Assembly: GCA_016716665.1 (NCBI GenBank)
Contig: JADJVH010000002.1
Coordinates: forward strand, 1-64,000
DNA from: Candidatus Opimibacter iunctus
GTDB taxonomy: Bacteria; Bacteroidota; Bacteroidia; Chitinophagales; Saprospiraceae
Length of the DNA: 64,000 nucleotides
Direction of reading: 5' to 3'
A program made the translations under genes and the position numbers. A model generated the notes under the pieces. That model was not told where the DNA came from. It saw only the letters and a list, made by a program, of their open reading frames with translations, and made no database searches. This document shows, in pieces, positions 46,554 to 54,691 of the stretch (the stretch's first letter is position 1; every line of letters starts with the position of its first letter).

Positions 46554-47425
46554 ATGTTCATTTTCAAACGAGTGCGCATTTAAGGGAATGGATGGAACCG
46601 CAAGGCAAAGGGGCTCAGGGTAGGTTTATTCCCACGATGGGCGCGCTGCATGCTGGCCATCTTTCGCTGGTAGATAGAAGCAAGGCAGAAACCGATAGCA
46701 CCATTGTCTCCATTTTTGTTAATCCCAGACAGTTTAATGATCAGGAGGATCTCCGGAAATATCCAAGACCTATAGAACAAGATCTTAGGATGTTGTATGA
46801 AAGTGGTGTTGATGTATTATTCCTTCCGGAGATAGAGGATGTTTATCCTGCAGGAGATAACAATAAGATTGATTTTGACCCGGGCCTAGCAGCCAATACG
46901 ATGGAAGGTAAATTTCGCCAGGCCATTTTGAAGGCATGGCGGAAGTCGTATACAGGCTTCTGATGATCACCACACCGGATCATTTATTTATGGGACAAAA
47001 AGATTTTCAGCAATTTGCCATCATTCGTAAACTGATTCAGATTGGTACCATATGCCTGTTGACCTGGTGATGTTCGAGACCATCAGGGAAGCCAGTGGCC
47101 TGGCGATGAGTTCGCGTAATGTGAGGCTCAGTGCTGAAGCAAGAGAGAAGGCTGGCGTTATATACAAGGTGCTTGAATCAGGTAAGATGATATTTGAGCA
47201 GCAGGATAATGTGCCAAATGTGCAGGGAGGTAGCCTTGGATGCATTGCGCAAACTCCATTTTGATCCGGAATATTTTGAAGGTAGTCGATGGGTATACAC
47301 TTGAGAAAGTTCAATCAATGGATGATGCAGATCAGATTGTGGCTTGTTGTGCCGTAAAAGTTGAAGGCGTAAGGCTCATCGACAACATGATCTGGAAAGA
47401 AGAACAAAGTCTCCAAATAAAATAG
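46554..47425 (+). CDS. panC: Pantothenate synthetase PanC (heavily frameshifted)
   Basis: Joins pantoate and beta-alanine with ATP. The pieces read in order through the family: MFIFKRVR at the ATG (46554), IPTMGALHAGHLSLVD (HIGH-type motif), IFVNPRQFN, then HLFMGQKDFQQFAIIRKL, REASGLAMSSRNVRLS, and VVDGYTLEKVQSMDDAD to the C-terminus. To connect them about six single-base corrections are needed: near 46578, 46922, 47050, 47227 and 47281 and within the tract at 47200-47225. Most are lost or gained G or C in short runs. The order and quality of the pieces argue for a live gene with a poor consensus sequence. Divergent from panD. Confidence 0.85.
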
Positions 47426-47429
47426 CATC

Positions 47430-48529
47430 ATGAGAAATATCTATATGGCCGCTTCCAGCCAGCATGTGGGCAAGACCACCTGTACGCTGGGACTGGTATC
47501 CGCATTGATACGTGAAGGTTATAAAGTCGGCTATTGCAAGCCTGTCGGTCAGAAATCACTGGAGGTGGACAACCTGCGCGTAGACAAAGACACCGTGCTG
47601 TTTGCTGACCTCATTGATTTCCGTATTGATCCTAAGTTGCATAGTCCTGTGATCCTTGGATCAGGTGCTACCACACGATACCTTGAGCATCCGGAGGAAT
47701 TTGACCTTGAATCCGATATTCGTTCGGCAGCGATCGAACTCGATCGCATCCATGATGTAGTGATCTTTGAAGGAACGGGTCATCCGGGTGTAGGAGTGTG
47801 GCGGAAATGTCCAATGCACATGTAGCAAAACTTATCAAGGCTCCTGTGATCATGGTTGTGGAAGGCGGTATCGGCAGCACGATCGATATGCTCAATATGA
47901 ACCTGCGCTCTTTCAGAGAAGAAGGTGTGCCGATCCTTGGCGTGATCGTCAACAAAGTGATCCCGGACAAAATGGACAGGGTCAGGTTTTATCTCAACAA
48001 GTGGCTGGAACCCAGAGGCATTCCATTGTTAGGCTTCATTCCTTATGAGAAAAGTCTTGCCTATCCGGTCATGCGTACGATCATGGATTCGATCTCCGGA
48101 CTCGTCACACACAATCCTGAATATCTCGACAACAAAGTCGGGGACATCATGGCGGGTTCGCTGCTCGACACACAGGAATTGAAATCCTTTGAAAACATTC
48201 TACTGGTCGCAGCCGTGCGTCAGCTCGAACCCGCACTTGAAAAAATCAATTCGATCACCAAGGTGATGCGAAAAACAAAATCACCACTATCGGGCATCGT
48301 ACTTACAGGGCAAGGTACACCGGAAAGTCGCTCAATTGATTACATCATCAAGCATAAGATCCCAATGGTGCGAACGGATTGGATACATATGGCTCCAGTC
48401 CTCCAGATCAGTAAGATCGAGGTGAAGATCAATCAGGATACGCCTTGGAAAGTAAGAAGGGCGGTGGAGTTGATAGGGGAATATGTGGATATCCAGTTGC
48501 TGACGCGGAGACTAGGGTTAAGTGAATAG
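47430..48529 (+). CDS. BioD-like/DRTGG-type P-loop ATPase (frameshifted)
   Basis: About 366 residues. The N-terminal domain resembles dethiobiotin synthase and the ATPase domain found ahead of some phosphotransacetylases: P-loop SSQHVGKTT (about 9-17), IFEGTGHPGVGS, and VVEGGIGSTIDMLN. The C-terminal third (GIVLTGQGTPESRSIDYI) fits a degenerate DRTGG-like regulatory domain. No transacetylase domain follows. Near 47793 one missing A separates the two frames (GVG to SVAEMSNAHVAKL). It starts four bases after panC. The last codons and the stop lie in a heptamer array. Function unknown. Confidence 0.78.
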
Positions 48530-48635
48530 TGATAAGTGAAAAATGAAGAATGAAGAATGAAAAGTGTTCTCATTTGTGAGTTGTGAGTGTTGCTTGTGCT
48601 GAGCGGAGTCGAAGTATGAGTTGTGAATTGTGAGT
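48521..48635 (+). repeat. Heptamer arrays spanning the stop of the DRTGG-type gene
   Basis: AGTGAAT, AGTGATA, AGTGAAA, AATGAAG, AATGAAG, AATGAAA, AGTGTTC in phase from 48521, with the stop codon (48527-48529) across the first two units. Then TGTGAGT twice, a TGAGCGGAGTCGAAG element (48600-48614) and TATGAGT, TGTGAAT, TGTGAGT to 48635. Confidence 0.85.
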
Positions 48636-49848
48636 TTTAGTGAGTCGTCAGACGTGAGTCAGGAATTGTGATATGTGAGTGGTGAAATTTCATCATACAA
48701 AAAGGGGGTTGGTGCTGCGCTCGCGGCGGGCGCAAAAACATGCCAAGGCAGAGGAGCCGTTTTCACGGCGGCCTAACCTAATCCCCAGGGGCCTTTTAAA
48801 ATAAACAAGATTGTTGTTTCCCCCTTCTTCTGTCTGGCATGATGCGGTTCATCGACGTCTCTCTGCTGCCCCTTGGGGCCCCGCGTTGGGTAATCCTGGG
48901 GCCTATTCCAAGGCTGTTCGAGTGTGAAAAACGGGGGTTTTCATCTCTGCGCGGTTGGCCGTGCCCGGCCGTGCCTGGGCTGCGTTTTAGTTCGGGGGGT
49001 TGCCAGCTTGTGAGCATTTTCTCGCCGGCGTGATGGTGGGAATTTCCCGATTCGGAAAGCTGGTCCTGATCCATTTGAGTACTACATCGTCCTACGGATG
49101 AAATCATAGCCGATGGATGCACTAAAGTATTTGTTCCAGTTTGTGGGCGATCACCCACTTCAAGTGACTTTAGCGATGTATATACCTCGGCACGGATATG
49201 TTCGCGAGTGCTGGCCCTGGCGATCACGGGCCTTGCTTTACGCAATACATCGGTCTTTCGTGATGAACTTGTTGTTTGTGATATCCCGGCTTACTGTCTA
49301 TTTTCAATGCACACGATTATATAAGCTGGGAATGCAGGTCATAAAAATTATATCGTTGACGCTCGGGCGTGGCCTTTTAAAGATATTCGCCTGAATGAAA
49401 GTTGAAAAGGTAAGTTGAAGCGAGTAAAGATGGTGAATTGAAATATAGATTTCTGCCTCCTCCAAAATATTGAAAACTGAAAATCATTATTTAGGGGTTC
49501 AATATTTTGAACCCCTGCAGCAGGATCACCTTGCAATCAATATTTTGAATTTAAAACCTGGCTCCCAAGCCAGGAATTGAATTGCAACGGATTTCAAGCC
49601 GTGGCGCTCTTGGCAGAAGGCTAAGAAATGTTTTCTACCGGTAGCCAGGAGGCTACTGTCACACCTTAGAAATAGTAAATGTTTAATTGCTTTATCCGTC
49701 GGCAGCCGGAGTCTACCAACAACGTTTGGTTTTAAAAAACAAACAAACAAACGTTGGTAGCAAGCAGAGCCTGCAAAAAAAAATGAGCATCATACGTCCG
49801 GCATCTGCGAGTCTGGCATCTGACGTCTCACGCGTATATCCCACCATC
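48636..49848. other. Long non-coding region with GC-rich block and hairpins
   Basis: No credible gene. From about 48710 to 49110 the sequence is clearly richer in G and C than its surroundings and holds many short inverted repeats. The 149-codon minus-strand frame across it has no protein character. From 49494 to about 49800 there is a series of hairpins: GGGGTTCAA/TTGAACCCC (49494-49515), CCTGGCT/AGCCAGG near 49560, GTAGCC/GGCTAC near 49640, and CTACCAAC/GTTGGTAG spanning about 49715-49760. I cannot match it to a known RNA or mobile element. Confidence 0.5.
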
Positions 49849-49887
49849 AAAAAAAAAGGAGCATTGACATCAACGCTCCTTTTTTTT
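49849..49887. terminator. Bidirectional intrinsic terminator
   Basis: GGAGC and GCTCC form the stem, with TTGA/TCAA possible inside, flanked by A runs on the left and eight T on the right. It ends the minus-strand DUF4920 gene after the tandem array. Confidence 0.75.
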
Positions 49888-49924
49888 GATCACTCGATCA
49901 CAGATCACTCGATCACAGATTATT
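49888..49924 (-). repeat. Tandem array at the DUF4920 gene stop
   Basis: GATCACTC, GATCACA, GATCACTC, GATCACA, then GATTATT, whose bases include the stop codon at 49920-49922. It lies between the stop and the terminator. Confidence 0.8.
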
Positions 49925-50410
49925 TCACCAGCACCACGCCTGTCGCCATAAACTTCTTCTCCATCACAGGCTCCGTGATGGCAGCAATCTCTTCAGCAGT
50001 CTTGCCTGCATCCTCAGCATAGTGCTTGAGTTCTTCAACAGTAGTCTCTTGTTTGTAAGCCTTGCCTTGAACGATGACTTCACGGCCTGCGATATCCTTT
50101 GGCATGAAGAAGCCATAGTCCTGGAACTGTACGAAGATCTCATCTGTCGTGCACCAGAAGGATCAACGATATTCATCCAGCAGCCTTTGGCCTGGCATAC
50201 GTCGGAGACCTTGGCCCTCATGATCACATTGACCGAGTCAACGGTAGCGAGCTGGGTGTTGACATCCTCAAAGGTGAGGGCGGAATCCGGCATGGTAACA
50301 CCGGCGCCAAATGAATTCTCATCAGCCGGAGCAGTGGTAGCCGCTGGCTTGCAGGAAAACCAAAGGGTCGAACCGATGAGGAGGAGAGAAATAAAATGCA
50401 TCTTTTTCAT
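49920..50410 (-). CDS. DUF4920 lipoprotein (frameshifted)
   Basis: About 163 residues after one correction. Lipoprotein signal MKKMHFISLLLIGSTLWFSC, then the DUF4920 domain, with KVSDVCQAKGCWMNI as its Cys-containing signature and ending VEELKHYAEDAGKTAEEIAAI and KKFMATGVVLVK. The two parts meet near 50150, where one missing base separates NIVDPSG from TTDEIFVQFQDYGFFMPKDIAG. The family is known from Bacteroidota and has no assigned role; the CxxxxC pair could bind a metal. The ATG at 50410 starts a proper lipoprotein signal. Confidence 0.82.
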
Positions 50411-50538
50411 AGTCGTTGGATATAATATTGAGGCACAAAAATAAGTTTTATATCCTGAATCCGCATTTTCCATCAAATCTGCTGCGATAACGGACCTGTA
50501 CATCTGCATCCCTTTAGTGTTTTAAAAATCAACGCCTT

Positions 50539-52018
50539 ATGATCAGATCAGGTTTATTCATGGCCATTGTGTGCCTCTCCCTCAACACACTTTCCGCCCA
50601 ATGCCTCTCCGGGGATTGCCAGAACGGCCCCAGTAAATACCAGTTTCGCAACGGTGCCATCTATGAGGGCGAGATGTCCTATGGCAAGATCCACGGCCTG
50701 GGCACACTCATCTTTGCCAATGGTGATGTCTACAGAGGCTACTGGAAGATGAACAAGCGCGAAGGCGAAGGCATCCTCAATACCATTGATGGGCTCAGCT
50801 ACCAGGGCACCTTTGCCAACAACCTGCTCAATGGGACTGCCAGGGTCTATGATACCACCACAGGCGGATATTTTGAGGGCGTTTGGGAAAAAGGTCAAAA
50901 ATGTCAAGGAGGGTACATATGTCGGGAGTGATGGACAGAAGGCCAAGGGCTTTTGGACCAGCAAAGGCTTCAGTGCTCAAAAGGAAGTGCTTGCCGCTGA
51001 AGAAAAGGAATACCTCGCAGATTGCAACCTGGTGCCTTGCGGATCAGGCAAAGGAAGGATGGTCTTTGAAGACGGGTCTGTCTACACAGGTTTTTTTCTA
51101 AACGGATTGCCGGATGGAGAAGGCGTATGTAAATATGTAAATGGCGAAGTGTACAAAGGCCGATGGAAAAACGGTCGCCCGGCAGGAAGAGGAGAGTACG
51201 TCTATACCAATGGACTCGTCCTTTCGGGAGAATGGGAAGAAGGTAAGTATATCGAACAGAAAACACAAGCCGCACCTGTGTCAAAGGCTTCCTATGCCGA
51301 AGGGGTCAATATATATGCCCTGATCGTTGGTGCTTCGAGATATGATCACTTCGAATCGCTCAAGTATACCGATGATGATGCCTACCGTGTCTATGCCTTC
51401 CTCAAGAGCCCCGAGGGTGGGGCAGTGCCAGAAGATCATATCCGGATCTTAATCGATGAAAGCGCCATCGCCACCAATATCTATAAGAGCCTTGATGATA
51501 TCATCGCCATGGCCGGTCCCGAAGACGAGGTGTTGGTCTATCTGGCAGGCCATGGATTGCAGGGTTGCTTTGTACCCACCGACAGTGACGGCTACCGCAA
51601 CAGGGTAGAGTATGAGGATATCAAGAACAGGCTCAGCGTCTGCCAGGCCAGGCAGAAACTGGTGATTGCCGATGCCTGCTATGCCGGATCACTGCTGGCA
51701 GCTAAGTCCCCGATGTTTGAATCCGTGGATCTTTTCTATAAAAAACTCTCAGCCAGCGGAGGCGGGACAGCCTTCCTGCTCTCCAGCAAGAGTGAGGAAT
51801 ATTCCCTGGAGTCGCTCGGGCTAAGGCAGGGCATATTCAGCCATTACCTCATCGAAGGCCTTAAAGGAGAAGGAGATACAAATAAAGATAAAATCATAAC
51901 CCTCGACGAACTCTATACCTATGTCTATGGCAATGTCAGGGAATACTCGGGCAATCTGCAGACTCCGGTGCTGGCCGGAGACATGGACCGGGCAATGCCT
52001 CTGGCGAGTATCAGGTAA
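50539..52018 (+). CDS. Exported MORN-repeat caspase-like protein (frameshifted)
   Basis: About 492 residues after correction. A signal peptide (cleavage after LSA, leaving Gln21) is followed by a run of MORN repeats (YEGEMSYGKIHGLGTL, YRGYWKMNKREGEG, YQGTFANNLLNGTA and, further on, YTGFFLNGLPDGEG, YKGRWKNGRPAGRGEY). A peptidase C14 caspase-like domain ends the protein: catalytic His in VYLAGHGLQG (codon 51551-51553) and Cys in VIADACYAGSLL (codon 51677-51679). Both are intact, so it should be an active orthocaspase or metacaspase relative cleaving after basic residues. Near 50902 one extra T splits the frame. MORN repeats may bind membrane or a partner. It stands alone upstream of the ribosomal genes. 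Confidence 0.85.
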
Positions 52019-52033
52019 ATTTTACCCCCAATA

Positions 52034-52064
52034 TTTGCATAAACGGCTCTTTTCCTTATCTTTG
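52034..52064 (+). promoter_or_regulatory. Consensus Bacteroidota promoter of rpsF operon
   Basis: TTTG (52034-52037), exactly 19 bases, then TATCTTTG (52057-52064). Both boxes match the Bacteroidota consensus perfectly. Start expected near 52071, about 75 bases before the rpsF ATG. Confidence 0.8.
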
Positions 52065-52146
52065 CCGCCCATTTTTGACATAATTTCATTTTTAAACGCG
52101 CTTGCAGCCCCAGGGAGTGTGCAGGCTACAAATCCAAGCAAAAGCC

Positions 52147-52589
52147 ATGCGGCATTATGAATTAACGTTCATTGTTGATCCGGTTTTGTCTAATGAGGAG
52201 ATTCAATCCGTCAGACAGACATACGAGGATCAAGTGAAAAAACAAGGTTGCACGATCGTCCACGTTGAAGACGGCGGCCTCAAGCAACTCGCCTACCCGC
52301 TCAACAAGCGCAACTCAGGCATCTACTACACTATCGAATTCGCGGCTGAAACCGGCGAAGGCATTGCCCCGATCGAACTGGCCCTGCGCCGTGACGAACG
52401 TATCATGCGTTACCTCACTATCTCACTCGACAAGTTCGGCGTGAAGTACAATGAGGACAAGCGCGGAGGACTCATCAAGAAAGTAACTCGGTTGAAGAAG
52501 AAAGCAGCCAAACCTGCTGACGTCGCACCAGTACCGACCCCAAGGCGCCAGACGTAGTCATTCCGGAAATTGTTCAGGAAGAAGAATAA
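52147..52589 (+). CDS. rpsF: 30S ribosomal protein S6 (C-terminal frameshift)
   Basis: bS6 binds the 16S platform together with bS18. The ATG at 52147 gives MRHYELTFIVDPVLSNEE, the family start; the frame opens 15 codons earlier, but that part lies in the leader. Core motifs are YPLNKRNSGIYYTIEF and ALRRDERIMRYLTISLDK. The uncorrected frame ends at 52557 in PRRQT. Adding one C to the run near 52543 gives the acidic tail PKAPDVVIPEIVQEEE, ending at 52589, more like S6 of this phylum. Followed by rpsR and rplI, the standard order. Confidence 0.92.
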
Positions 52590-52630
52590 TCCGGACCATT
52601 TTCATAATCCATCATAATCCATAAGATAAA

Positions 52631-52897
52631 ATGGCAACACAAGAAGATATTAAGTTTCTCAGCAACCCGAACATCGGGAAGATGCGCAAGAAATACTGCC
52701 GCTTTAAAAAATTCGGCATCCGTCATATCGACTATAAGGATCCTGATTTTCTCGCCCAGTTCCTCAACGAACAAGGCAAGATCCTCCCACGTCGTATCAC
52801 CGGCAACTCACTCAAATACCAGCGCAAGGTATCAGAAGCAATCAAGCGTGCACGCCACCTTGCCCTGCTGCCTTTCGTGACGGACTTATTGAAGTAA
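52631..52897 (+). CDS. rpsR: 30S ribosomal protein S18
   Basis: bS18, 88 residues, with KYCRFKKFGIRHIDYKD and ILPRRITGNSLKYQRKVSEAIKRARHLALLP split over the usual RNA-binding region. Standard length. Second gene of the S6-S18-L9 operon. Confidence 0.97.
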   Translation: MATQEDIKFLSNPNIGKMRKKYCRFKKFGIRHIDYKDPDFLAQFLNEQGKILPRRITGNSLKYQRKVSEAIKRARHLALLPFVTDLLK

Positions 52898-52922
52898 TCA
52901 TCTATCAACCGACAAAGACATC

Positions 52923-53369
52923 ATGGAAATAATATTGTTAAAAGATATTGATACCCTTGGCGAGCGTCACGAAGTGGTGAGTGTAAAACCGGGTTATGCC
53001 CGCAATTACCTCATCCCAAGCAAGCTGGCACTGACTGCCAATGCCACCAACAGGGCTAAGCTCGAAAAGCTGCGCTCCGACGAAGCTGCTCACGAAGCAG
53101 AGCGTATTGCTGATTTCAAAGTACTCGCTGCCAAGCTGGAAGGCCAGACATTGCGTATCGGTGCCAAGGCTGGAACTACCGGAAAGATCTTCGGTAGCGT
53201 CACCAACGTACAGATCATGCAGGCCCTCAAAGATCAAATGGGTATCGAAGTGATCCGCAAGAAGATCGAACTGGCAGAGGAAGTGAAAGTGCTGGGTAGC
53301 TATGTAGCTAACATCGCTTTCCACCCTACAGTACATGCAACTGTCAAATTTGAAGTTGTAGAAGAGTAG
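52923..53369 (+). CDS. rplI: 50S ribosomal protein L9
   Basis: bL9, 148 residues. The N-terminal domain MEIILLKDIDTLGERHEVVSVKPGYARNYLIP is followed by the connecting helix (about 40-75) and the C-terminal domain with KIFGSVTNVQIMQAL. Last gene of the operon, ended by a terminator 45 bases on. Confidence 0.97.
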   Translation: MEIILLKDIDTLGERHEVVSVKPGYARNYLIPSKLALTANATNRAKLEKLRSDEAAHEAERIADFKVLAAKLEGQTLRIGAKAGTTGKIFGSVTNVQIMQALKDQMGIEVIRKKIELAEEVKVLGSYVANIAFHPTVHATVKFEVVEE

Positions 53370-53413
53370 AACCAACCTGATTTCCTGGTGATGAGCCCGG
53401 AAATAACCTATTG

Positions 53414-53447
53414 GAGGTCCATTCTGAGAATAACGGGCCTCTTTTTT
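53414..53447 (+). terminator. Terminator of the rpsF-rpsR-rplI operon
   Basis: GAGGTCC (53414-53420) pairs with GGGCCTC (53435-53441, one G-U) and is followed by six T. Confidence 0.75.
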
Positions 53448-53725
53448 GCCCTGCCCTTAACAGGCATGCCCCGAGGTCAGTATTGATCAGGCAAAATTCC
53501 CTGGGTTTTACCCGATCGGGGCTTTAGGTGTAAACCCTGAAATACACCTCATTTGGCTCAAAAGGTCAAAAAATCTCAATTTTCATACACAAGCTTCGTT
53601 TAAAAGGGGTATTTTTATTACGCATCCCTCTTTATTTCATTGCATCCCACCCAGGAGATTTATGTCCTGATGTAATGTATTGCAGTCTCACCCGGATTGT
53701 TTTTGTAACCATTTAACTTATACAT
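53448..53725. other. Non-coding gap before DUF4394 gene
   Basis: No gene. One hairpin, AGGTGTA (53526-53532) with TACACCT (53543-53549), lies about 180 bases before the DUF4394 start. No clear promoter boxes were found. Confidence 0.4.
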
Positions 53726-54616
53726 ATGAGACTCGGATTTAAAATATTCAACTTTTCGGCGGCTGTATTGACAGGCCTGCTCTTTACTACAGGCTGCTCG
53801 ACAGATGATGGTGTACAGCCTCTGGACAATTCGCCGATCGAATCCCGTGGATTGCTGAGTGGTATCCTGCCAAACACACCACTGATCGGCCTGACCCCAA
53901 ACAATGAACTCGTAAACCTGCTCTCAGGACCTCCTGCAGTAGATCAGGGTACAGTGGCCATCACAGGTCTGAGGACTGATGAAGTGATGTTGGCCATCGA
54001 TACACGTCCAAAGAACAAGCAACTTTTTGGCGTTTCTAATCTCAACATCATCTATAGGATCGATCCTATAACCGGTGTAGCTACTCCGGTTGGCAGTCCG
54101 TTTACACCTGCTATATCAGGCAGTATGGTTGGATTTGATTTCAGTCCGGTAGATGATCTGATCCGTGTGATCACAGATAGTGGGCAGAACATTCGTATCA
54201 GCCCGACAACAGGCGCAGTAGTAGGTGTAGATTCGCCAATCAATTCTTTTTCTGCAGCCATCAACAGTGTAGCCTATGGCCCATTGCTTTCTGGCAGGAC
54301 TACCTTATACGATGTTGATATCGCCGGTGGTTACCTATACAAACAAGTATCCCCTGGCAATGGTATACTCCAGCTTGTGGGATCAACAGGTTATTTGTTT
54401 TCCGGTGATGGTGGATTTGATATCACCAACAGCAACATTCCTTTTTCTGTTCAATACGGTCGTAGCCGTGTGCCACAACCTGGATACGGAGGTAGCTTAG
54501 GAGGATCAGATGATACTACACAGGATGCATACAGGTTGTTTACCATCAACCTCAGAACAGGTCTGTTTATCTCTTATGGAAAAGTACGGCCGATGATTGG
54601 CCTCGCAGTGAAATAA
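53726..54616 (+). CDS. DUF4394 lipoprotein
   Basis: A 296-residue lipoprotein (signal ending LLFTTGC). The rest is a DUF4394 domain, beta-propeller-like in character, with strands such as PLIGLTPNNELVNLL, QLFGVSNLNIIYRIDPITG, VGFDFSPVDDLIRVITDSGQNIRISP, and TTLYDVDIAGGYLYKQ. The family is found in secreted and surface proteins with no known activity. Monocistronic, convergent with the FISUMP gene across a shared terminator. Confidence 0.88.
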   Translation: MRLGFKIFNFSAAVLTGLLFTTGCSTDDGVQPLDNSPIESRGLLSGILPNTPLIGLTPNNELVNLLSGPPAVDQGTVAITGLRTDEVMLAIDTRPKNKQLFGVSNLNIIYRIDPITGVATPVGSPFTPAISGSMVGFDFSPVDDLIRVITDSGQNIRISPTTGAVVGVDSPINSFSAAINSVAYGPLLSGRTTLYDVDIAGGYLYKQVSPGNGILQLVGSTGYLFSGDGGFDITNSNIPFSVQYGRSRVPQPGYGGSLGGSDDTTQDAYRLFTINLRTGLFISYGKVRPMIGLAVK

Positions 54617-54645
54617 CGTTTTGGTTTTCATATACTTTCTTTGAT

Positions 54646-54682
54646 AAAGCTGCCGGTGATTTTCACCGGCAGCTTTATTTTT
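54646..54682. terminator. Bidirectional terminator, 14-bp stem
   Basis: AAAGCTGCCGGTGA (54646-54659) pairs perfectly with TCACCGGCAGCTTT (54663-54676) across a three-base loop. T-rich on the right and A-rich at the left base of the stem, so it serves both convergent genes. Confidence 0.85.
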
Positions 54683-54691
54683 GGGTGTATG

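Noticed and set aside
48796..49245. 149-codon minus-strand frame in the long gap
   Set aside because: Arg/Ser/Gly-rich with no domain, no start signals and no strand pattern; it follows the GC-rich block and is most likely a chance frame.
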